This document shows, piece after piece, positions 1-5,928 of a stretch of 8,701 nucleotides of DNA (position 1 is the first letter of the stretch; each line of letters begins with the position of its first letter). The notes beneath the pieces are model-generated. The model was given only the letters and a program-made list of their open reading frames with translations. It did not search any database and was not told the origin of the DNA. The position numbers were made by a program, and so were the translations under genes. The stretch comes from Parafilimonas sp. (GTDB taxonomy: Bacteria > Bacteroidota > Bacteroidia > Chitinophagales > Chitinophagaceae): positions 1 through 8,701 of the forward strand of contig JAHEZC010000071.1 in assembly GCA_023251275.1 (NCBI GenBank), in the 5' to 3' direction.

Positions 1-1470
1 AAAAACATCACTTCTGAGCAATACGTCTTTTGTAGCATGCCAGCGCAATGCACCATTAATTTCAATAGGCAGTAATCCCCAGGGTTTATCATTATCTTTC
101 AGGTTGCTATATTGGTTAAGGGTAGCCCCCGCCAGTAATGAAAACTTTTCCTGCATGGTGTATCCGACTTCGCCATGAATACGAATATCCTTCATGTTAC
201 TTTCGTTCAACACAATAAATGATTTGCCGTTAATGGTATCATTCACAAATAAAGGCTGGTTGCTGATATTAAGATAAGACACTTTTGCATTGTAAGTAAA
301 ATGATTTCCGGCGGATCCTTTGAAACCTGCATATTGTTCTTTAATGTGTGTGTTTAAAAGAAAGGTTGGCGGCTGAAGCCACGGATTGACAGAAGCAAGC
401 GAAGCATAAGTCGTTTTATTGAAATAACCAATCCAGCCCGCCATCAAAATAAATTTCTCTTCTTTTATTTTAACTTCTGCGGTGATATTGGGAAGCATTG
501 AGAATATTTTATTATCCCATGAGGGAATGACGCCTGCATTCAAATTAAAATTGGGTGTTTTAAATTGCATGGATGGAGTTAAGTAATACAGATTGTTATC
601 AATAGTGCCCGCACTATCATTTTTATAACTGGTAATGTCAGCAGTTAAGCCAATACCAAAAGCATATATTTTTCCAAATGATTTGGAGACGGGAAGATTT
701 ACAACAAAATTATTTTCAGAAGAACTGTGATTATCATTAAATATCTGAAGCGAGATATTGGGATTATAAGCTATCCCATAACCGTTCATTGCTTTATTTC
801 TTACACCTAACTTGCCGCCAAAAGAAGTAAAGCTGTTACGCAGATCGTCTGCTGCAAATTTTAAAGTGTCGGGTTGAAATCCATATTGGTATTGAATATT
901 ATTATCAAAAAAAAGCTGGCTGTTCCATTCATTATTTGAAGCAGGCCCGGTAAAAATTCCTATCCCTTCTATACTGGTTTTACTAAACTGCTGAAATGGA
1001 ATTGTACCTTTTGAAGTTGTATATTTCCCATGTACATTCACCACTGAATTTACACCATCACCAAATGACAAACCTGCCTGCAGATAAGGCGTTGTGAAAT
1101 TGCCATAACCTGCTTTTACAAAATTTTTATTCTCCCATTGAACAGATGTATCAATCGCTTCTGCCAATGCCTTTAAAGCAGGAGACTGATAAGAAAAAAC
1201 AAGATTTTGCGCCGGAACGTTATATTGCAACTGCGGCCTTGATGAATCGGGCGATGGTATCGCAGCGTTGAAATTTACTTTCGAAGTTGTTTTCAAAGTT
1301 GGCTGAAATGCAGAAGTAACAATAACAGTACGTGATGGTATGGTATCTGAATTGTCCGGCACAGACGCTTTCTTTTGTGCAGCGACAGGTTTTTTTTGTA
1401 TCCTTTTTTTCTGGGCAAATACAGCCCCGGTAATAAAGAGTAAGATGAATATGACAATAATTCTTTTCAT
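1..1470 (-). CDS. Plug-less TonB-receptor-like outer-membrane beta-barrel protein (3' end outside window)
   Basis: The minus strand from the ATG at 1468-1470 is open for 490 codons to the window edge, so the C-terminus is missing. Residues 1-19 are a classic signal peptide (MKR, then a hydrophobic run ending VFA before Gln20), followed by a very basic stretch at about 21-34. Residues 49-60 read VIVTSAFQPTLK. From about residue 117 to the edge the protein consists of alternating-residue strands rich in Tyr, Phe, Asn and Gly, typical of an outer-membrane barrel. Only about 95 residues separate the signal peptide from the first strand, too few for a TonB-receptor plug domain, and no carboxypeptidase-regulatory-like domain is visible. 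From memory, such proteins are often annotated 'TonB-dependent receptor' in Bacteroidota and sit next to a roughly 1000-residue TPR protein, as here. The gene starts 10 bases after the TPR stop, with AGGAGA directly abutting the ATG, so coupled translation is likely. The barrel class is well supported; substrate and function are unknown. Confidence 0.85.
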   Translation of the reverse strand, partial: MKRIIVIFILLFITGAVFAQKKRIQKKPVAAQKKASVPDNSDTIPSRTVIVTSAFQPTLKTTSKVNFNAAIPSPDSSRPQLQYNVPAQNLVFSYQSPALKALAEAIDTSVQWENKNFVKAGYGNFTTPYLQAGLSFGDGVNSVVNVHGKYTTSKGTIPFQQFSKTSIEGIGIFTGPASNNEWNSQLFFDNNIQYQYGFQPDTLKFAADDLRNSFTSFGGKLGVRNKAMNGYGIAYNPNISLQIFNDNHSSSENNFVVNLPVSKSFGKIYAFGIGLTADITSYKNDSAGTIDNNLYYLTPSMQFKTPNFNLNAGVIPSWDNKIFSMLPNITAEVKIKEEKFILMAGWIGYFNKTTYASLASVNPWLQPPTFLLNTHIKEQYAGFKGSAGNHFTYNAKVSYLNISNQPLFVNDTINGKSFIVLNESNMKDIRIHGEVGYTMQEKFSLLAGATLNQYSNLKDNDKPWGLLPIEINGALRWHATKDVLLRSDVF

Positions 1471-1480
1471 TCTCCTGATT

Positions 1481-4400
1481 TTATTGTTGCTGTACTTTGC
1501 TGCTTTTATTTTTCTCTGCTGTTACAATATTCAGTTTTTGCTGTGCCTCCTGTTTCAGATCATTATTGACAGCATTTTCTATTACGCTTTTGAGCGTGGC
1601 CTCCGCATTGAAGTAATCCTTTTCACGAAAATATACTTCGCCCAGTAAAATATATGCTTTGGTAATCCAATAATCGTACGAGCCTGCTTTATTTATTACA
1701 TCAAATCCTGCTTTTTCAGCTTCCGGGAATCTTGATTGGGTGAGCAGAATTTCTGCAATACGATATCTTGCCTCTGCCGCATACTCGCTTTTACCAAGAT
1801 TCACTACAGTTTTGTACGCATCAGCAGCCTCGTTTAACTGGTTGTTAAGCTGGTAACTTTTTGCGAGTACCATATTGGCCATCATCTTGTCATCGGTAGC
1901 TATTCCTTTTTGCAAAAGCAAATCCTGTGCATTCGGAAAAGCATCACTCCATTGTGCAAGCCTGTATTGACAGCGCAATAAACCCCGCATACTTTCCAAT
2001 AAATTATCAGGATTCGATGCAATATTTTTCAATTGAATAAAATATAATTCGGCCTTGTTGTAATCTTTCAGTTCAAAATAATTGATACGCGCTGCCTGCA
2101 GCACACTTACCTCCGCATATTTATTGGGAGCTTTTTGCGCTACAGCATCAAAATACTTGACCGCATTGACAAAATCTTTTTTACTGTTCAGTATATCGGC
2201 GCATTGATAATTGGCATCAATAACATATCGGCCGTCAGGGAATTTTTTTATATAATCATTCAGCGCATTGAAGGCATTATCAAATGACCTGTTGTTGTAA
2301 GGAATATTCGCGGCAATGTATGTAAGCGAATCCTGCTCGGAATAACTCACATCTTTGCCATTTTGCCGCATGAAGTTTACAAAATCCGCCGGTCGCTGGT
2401 TCTCTACAAATATATTGCGTACATAATCCACTGCCTGGTCACTTTCAGGAGAATTGGGATAGGATGCAATAAGCTTTTTAAAATTATTCAGCGCCTCATT
2501 ATTATTTTTCAGGTTATAATAAGCTACGCCAAGTTTTAAATAAGTCTGCGGTTTTAATGCATCTGCATTCCTGGTTTTAAGAAGATTATTCAACGGGCCG
2601 ATGGCAGCGTCATAATTTTCACTTGCCAGGTATGTATTTGCAACTTCCATGTTGACATCAGCCAAAAGCTGTGAAGACGGAAAGCGCTGCTGAATGGTTT
2701 GAAGAATAGTAATCTTCTGTGAATATTGATCCGAGGCTCCGGCAATAATTGCTTTCTGGTATAATGCATAATCAGTGGAAGGCAGGTTATAACCTATAAC
2801 TGATTCATACATCTGGAGTGCCTTACCAAACTTTTTCTGCGCAAAATAGCAGTCTGCACTTTTTAACCAGGCATCTTGCATGATGGGAGATGAATTCGGT
2901 GAAACCGCTGTGGTTACCTGTTCAAAATATTTTAAAGCATCCTCATAATCTTCCTGCCTTAGAAAACTGTAGCCCAATGTATAGCGTGCGTTGACGGCGT
3001 TTACTTCACCATAGTTAACAGGACTGCGCAGGTAAGCAAGCAGATAATATACAGATGAATCATACTCGTTGGTGCGAAATGCAATTTCACCTTTCCAGAA
3101 ATTGGCATAAGGCAACTGAGTTTCATTGTATGCTGCGCTGAAAATCCGGTTAAGCAATTCATCAGCCTGAACAATTTGCTGATCATTGATCAGTTCCACC
3201 GAACGGCCATACAAAATTTTAGGATAAATGCGTTTTACGGTCTCAGTTTTCATACCAACCGCATTTACAAGTTCCAGCGCCTCTTTATAATTATTCGTTC
3301 TGGCAAGCACACTGACCAATAATTCTTTTGCTTCATTGATGTAATCAGATTTTGGATATGCCGCAGCAAATTCTTTCAGTTCATTTAAGGCTACATCAAG
3401 ATAACCTAACTCATAGGAGAGCTTGCCATAATTAAATTTGGATATTTCTTTTTGTTCCTTGTTGCTGTTGTTCAGCTCACAAAAAAGAAAAGCACTTCTT
3501 GCACCTGGTTTATTGTCAAGCTTCAGGTAACTATCAGCCAGCATATACATACTGTTTTGTGCAAGCGTATCCTGTTTGCCGCCAAGCTCCTTAAATCCGG
3601 CTGCGGCATTTTTATATTGCTTTGCATCATAATAGCAATAAGCAAGCTCGTAGAGGTCTTCGCGGCTTACTTTTTCCGTATTACTTATATATTCTTCGAG
3701 GTAAGGCAATGCTTTTGCATAATTCCTTTTTTCGAATAATATATGACCTGCTAATTGCTTTATCTGCAAATCGTAATATTGGTTGCCCTTTTGCAAAACA
3801 CTCAGGGCATATTCCAATGCTTTATCTTTCTGCCCTGTATAATAATAGATCTCAGCAATATAATACGGCACAATTTTTTGATACGCAGGCCGGTCCTGTA
3901 CTACCTGAAAACTGCTCAAAGCTGCTTTATAATTTTTTTCTGAAAATAAAATAAAGCCATAATAATAATTAGCATCATAATAATTGGGATCTGCGGGAAT
4001 TTGCCTTATATCATCAAATAAAGGCTTGGCATCATTAAAACGCTGCATGGTAAAATAACCATAGGCCTGATGAAATTTCATGTTGGCGATTTCACGGTTA
4101 CTCAGGTTATCATAACCTGCCTGCTCATAATAAGAAAGCGCAGAAGGAAAATCCTGTTTTTTATAATAATATTCACCAAGATGATAACTCATCATCTGGA
4201 TATGAGGTGCGTGATGCTCAAGATTAATAAAATCCTGTGCTGCCATTTCGGAAGAAGGATCTTTCACTTCAAGCCCGCATACAATAGAATAATATTTTGA
4301 TTCTACCTGTATAGTAACGGGAATACTGCTGTTGGTTTTATTTTCTGCATACAAAGTTTTAAATAAAGGATACGCAAGACTGAATTGTTCTTTCTGGTAA

Positions 4401-4522
4401 AGCTCTTTTGCTAACTTGAAATCAGCATCCGGATCGTCATTAGCTTTGGTAAACTGTGCATGCAATGAACAAACTATGAAGGCCGGTGCAAATAATAAGG
4501 CTGTTTTCTTAACAGAATTCAT
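1481..4522 (-). CDS. Large secreted tetratricopeptide-repeat protein (about 1013 aa)
   Basis: The product is almost entirely TPR-like helical repeats: about two dozen units of 33-36 residues with recurring patterns such as A-x-x-Y-(Y/F), (N/D)Y-x-x-A-(L/I)-x-x-(F/L) and a Pro near unit ends. Such solenoids bind other proteins; I see no catalytic domain. The reading frame stays open up to an ATG at 4669, but I chose the internal ATG at 4520-4522. It begins MNSVKKTALLF, a normal signal peptide with likely cleavage after SLHA (Ala22), whereas the longer form would bury this 49 residues inside. A plausible promoter (4589-4619) also lies within the extra 49 codons. The Cys in the signal peptide (FIVCS) does not make a good lipobox, so a soluble periplasmic protein is more likely than a lipoprotein. 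The barrel gene follows after 10 bases, so the TPR protein probably acts with that barrel at the outer membrane. The partnership is inferred from order and spacing. Confidence 0.9.
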   Translation of the reverse strand: MNSVKKTALLFAPAFIVCSLHAQFTKANDDPDADFKLAKELYQKEQFSLAYPLFKTLYAENKTNSSIPVTIQVESKYYSIVCGLEVKDPSSEMAAQDFINLEHHAPHIQMMSYHLGEYYYKKQDFPSALSYYEQAGYDNLSNREIANMKFHQAYGYFTMQRFNDAKPLFDDIRQIPADPNYYDANYYYGFILFSEKNYKAALSSFQVVQDRPAYQKIVPYYIAEIYYYTGQKDKALEYALSVLQKGNQYYDLQIKQLAGHILFEKRNYAKALPYLEEYISNTEKVSREDLYELAYCYYDAKQYKNAAAGFKELGGKQDTLAQNSMYMLADSYLKLDNKPGARSAFLFCELNNSNKEQKEISKFNYGKLSYELGYLDVALNELKEFAAAYPKSDYINEAKELLVSVLARTNNYKEALELVNAVGMKTETVKRIYPKILYGRSVELINDQQIVQADELLNRIFSAAYNETQLPYANFWKGEIAFRTNEYDSSVYYLLAYLRSPVNYGEVNAVNARYTLGYSFLRQEDYEDALKYFEQVTTAVSPNSSPIMQDAWLKSADCYFAQKKFGKALQMYESVIGYNLPSTDYALYQKAIIAGASDQYSQKITILQTIQQRFPSSQLLADVNMEVANTYLASENYDAAIGPLNNLLKTRNADALKPQTYLKLGVAYYNLKNNNEALNNFKKLIASYPNSPESDQAVDYVRNIFVENQRPADFVNFMRQNGKDVSYSEQDSLTYIAANIPYNNRSFDNAFNALNDYIKKFPDGRYVIDANYQCADILNSKKDFVNAVKYFDAVAQKAPNKYAEVSVLQAARINYFELKDYNKAELYFIQLKNIASNPDNLLESMRGLLRCQYRLAQWSDAFPNAQDLLLQKGIATDDKMMANMVLAKSYQLNNQLNEAADAYKTVVNLGKSEYAAEARYRIAEILLTQSRFPEAEKAGFDVINKAGSYDYWITKAYILLGEVYFREKDYFNAEATLKSVIENAVNNDLKQEAQQKLNIVTAEKNKSSKVQQQ

Positions 4523-4588
4523 ACGTGAATGAACGGGATAGTTTTTTAAATATTTCAAATCGTTTCTTAATAAAACGCAAAAACGGTT

Positions 4589-4619
4589 TAAAGATAATAA
4601 CGTTACACAGGAGAACAAA
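4589..4619 (-). promoter_or_regulatory. Putative Bacteroidota-type promoter of the TPR/barrel operon
   Basis: Read on the minus strand, TTTG (plus positions 4616-4619) is followed by exactly 19 bases and then TATCTTTA (4589-4596). This matches the Bacteroidota sigma-factor consensus TTTG / TAnnTTTG at 7 of 8 bases in the -7 box, at a normal spacing. Transcription would start near 4582, giving a leader of about 60 nt before the ATG at 4522. The leader contains a short inverted repeat, CGTTT/AAACG (4561-4565 and 4573-4577), too small to call a regulator. The site was found by eye and has not been tested. Confidence 0.5.
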
Positions 4620-4632
4620 CAGTGTTTCGTTA

Positions 4633-4664
4633 TTGTGGATAAAGATTTTATTGCCCTATTTTTG
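4633..4664 (+). promoter_or_regulatory. Putative Bacteroidota-type promoter upstream of the doxX remnant
   Basis: TTG at 4633-4635, a 21-base spacer, and TATTTTTG at 4657-4664, which fits the Bacteroidota -7 box TAnnTTTG at all fixed positions. Transcription would start near 4670, just ahead of the ATG at 4679. Its -33 element lies only 13 bases from that of the opposite-facing TPR promoter, so the two are back to back. I find no equally good site in the 133 bases before the thioesterase gene, so this promoter may also drive thioesterase and uma2. Confidence 0.5.
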
Positions 4665-4678
4665 TGCAAATAATGTGA

Positions 4679-4777
4679 ATGAAAAAAATATTTTCCGTTA
4701 ATTACAGTGGTTCTGCATTCAGCTTTGCCATGCTGGTGCTGAGGCTTGGATTCGGCGGAATATTATTGATAAAATAA
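4679..4777 (+). pseudogene. DoxX-family membrane protein, truncated remnant (32 codons)
   Basis: An ATG-to-TAA frame of 32 codons starts MKKIFSVNYSGSAF and continues with FAMLVLRLGFGGILLIK before the stop. This is the pattern expected at the start of a Bacteroidota DoxX-family protein: a short basic start, NYS-x-x-AF, then the first membrane helix AMLxLRxxFGxLLI. Intact DoxX proteins have about 130 residues and four membrane helices, and the first helix is usually followed by a conserved H-G-Y/F segment. Here the frame stops right after that helix, and none of the three plus-strand frames of the following 133 bases shows the rest. A deletion or replacement of the 3' part is therefore more likely than a simple point mutation or frameshift. 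The upstream promoter looks intact. The family match is from memory of the consensus. A functional single-helix microprotein is possible but less likely. Confidence 0.7.
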
Positions 4778-4910
4778 TACATACATAAAAACTATTCCTG
4801 CTGAAAGTGAAAAAATGATTAACTGAGAAATGCCTGCTTTTCAATATTAGGACCTTCTTTTTACAATATGAAATAGTTGAACATCTGATTTTTTTACTTA
4901 AACTAATAAC
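4778..4910. other. Intergenic spacer between doxX remnant and thioesterase gene
   Basis: AT-rich non-coding DNA. I see no credible open frame, no convincing hairpin followed by a T-run, and no TAnnTTTG promoter box at a useful distance from the ATG at 4911. It may contain scrambled remains of the missing doxX 3' part, but nothing recognisable survives. Together with 4523-4777 it makes up the only long stretch of the window without an intact gene (388 bases), which otherwise holds the two promoters and the doxX stub. Confidence 0.5.
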
Positions 4911-5327
4911 ATGTACGAATCAACCACGCAGGTAAGGGTGCGCTATGCAGAAACCGACCAGATGAATGTGGTATATTATGGAAATTATGCACAGTATTTT
5001 GAGGTGGGCCGTGTAGAAAGCATCAGGCAATTAGGTTATACCTATAAAGACATAGAGCAGCAGGGAGTGATAATGCCTGTTGTTGAACTGCATGTGCGAT
5101 TCCTGCGTCCTGCAACTTATGATGATCTCCTTACCATAAAAACACAGGTACGTGAAATGCCCACGGATCACCGGATAGAATTTTTCCAGGATGTGCTTAA
5201 TGGAGAAGGAAAGATGCTTACTGCCGGAAGAGTAGTATTATACTTTCTCGATGCTGCAACAAGACAGAAAATAAATATACCTGAAGCATTTCGGGAAAGG
5301 CTTGCTCCCTTTTTTGAAAACAAATAA
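4911..5327 (+). CDS. YbgC/FadM-type acyl-CoA thioesterase (hotdog fold)
   Basis: This 138-residue protein has the full length of a single hotdog-domain 4-hydroxybenzoyl-CoA thioesterase family member. The signature is near the N-terminus: RYAETDQMNVVYYGNY at residues 11-26, in which Asp16 is the expected catalytic acid, followed by the long central helix (about 25-41, AQYFEVGRVESIRQLG). The strands after it (PVVELHVRFLRPATYDDLLTI, about 56-76, in the usual YbgC order) complete the fold. Enzymes of this family hydrolyse acyl-CoA thioesters in the cytoplasm; the acyl chain cannot be read from sequence. The position after QM, usually Gly in YbgC proteins, is Asn19 here. The ATG at 4911 is the natural start because the signature then falls at the usual distance. 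No Shine-Dalgarno sequence is visible. The Uma2 gene follows after 14 bases, so the two are probably cotranscribed. Confidence 0.9.
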   Translation: MYESTTQVRVRYAETDQMNVVYYGNYAQYFEVGRVESIRQLGYTYKDIEQQGVIMPVVELHVRFLRPATYDDLLTIKTQVREMPTDHRIEFFQDVLNGEGKMLTAGRVVLYFLDAATRQKINIPEAFRERLAPFFENK

Positions 5328-5341
5328 AGTAAATTTGAAGC

Positions 5342-5926
5342 ATGGAAGTAAAAGAGCCTGTTCTGAAATATTATCCCCAAATGTCTGCCGATGAATACCT
5401 TGATTGGGAAAGGATGCAGGAATATAAGAATGAATTTCCCAGTGGTGAAATTGTGGCTGTGTCCGGTGCCTCAATATCACATAACCTTATCAATTCAAAT
5501 TTACTGGCAGAAACCGGAATTTTCCTGAAAGGAAAATCATGTAAGATATTTGGAAGCGACCTGAGAGCAGAAGTGAGCGCAAAGGAATCCTATTTTTATC
5601 CAGATATTACGATAGTTTGCGGCGAATTGAAAATTGCGGGTGATAAAGACGATATGATAAACAATCCTGCTGTAATAATAGAAATTTTATCTCCATCAAC
5701 AGAAAAATATGATGCCAAAAGAAAGAAATTTTTTTATATGCAGATGCATTCCCTGCAGGAATATATTATGATCGATTCAACAAATGTTTTAATAGATCTT
5801 GTGAGAAGAAAAAAAGACAATACATGGGAGAACGAATTGATCATAAATAAAGATTCTTCATTGACCATTCAAACAATCAATTTAACAATCCCCTTGTCGG
5901 AAATTTACAGGGATGTAAAATTCTGA
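5342..5926 (+). CDS. Uma2 family (DUF820) restriction-endonuclease-like protein
   Basis: The 194-residue protein shows the Uma2/DUF820 pattern from end to end: an N-terminal MSADEYLDWE segment, FPSGEIVAVSGAS at about 32-44 with His47 after it, a GSDLR strand at 71-75, YPDITIVCG at 86-94, NPAVIIEILSPST at 108-120, then Y-D-A-K-R-K-K at 123-129 and EYIMIDS at 140-146. The family belongs to the PD-(D/E)xK nuclease superfamily. Asp88 of the YPD motif, Glu114 of the EIL motif and a Lys at 127-129 are the probable metal-site and catalytic residues, and all are present, so the fold looks intact. Uma2 proteins are numerous in cyanobacteria and scattered in other bacteria; their biological role is largely unknown, and nuclease activity here is inferred only from the superfamily. 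The gene begins 14 bases after the thioesterase stop and ends 2 bases before the convergent dacB stop. Confidence 0.9.
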   Translation: MEVKEPVLKYYPQMSADEYLDWERMQEYKNEFPSGEIVAVSGASISHNLINSNLLAETGIFLKGKSCKIFGSDLRAEVSAKESYFYPDITIVCGELKIAGDKDDMINNPAVIIEILSPSTEKYDAKRKKFFYMQMHSLQEYIMIDSTNVLIDLVRRKKDNTWENELIINKDSSLTIQTINLTIPLSEIYRDVKF

Positions 5927-5928
5927 TC

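Noticed and set aside
1340..1648. Plus-strand 102-codon frame with hydrophobic segments
   Set aside because: It spans the junction of the barrel and TPR genes antisense to both; its hydrophobic look comes from the antisense of Asn/Lys/Glu-rich coding sequence and the signal peptide.
4561..4577. CGTTT/AAACG hairpin in the TPR gene leader as a riboswitch or attenuator
   Set aside because: A stem of five weak pairs with no further conserved structure; not enough for a regulatory call.
5330..5337. TAAATTTG, a perfect TAnnTTTG box just before uma2
   Set aside because: It lies 4 bases from the ATG, and the nearest upstream TTTG (5313-5316) is only 13 bases away, so the geometry does not fit a promoter. 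A chance match in AT-rich DNA is more likely.
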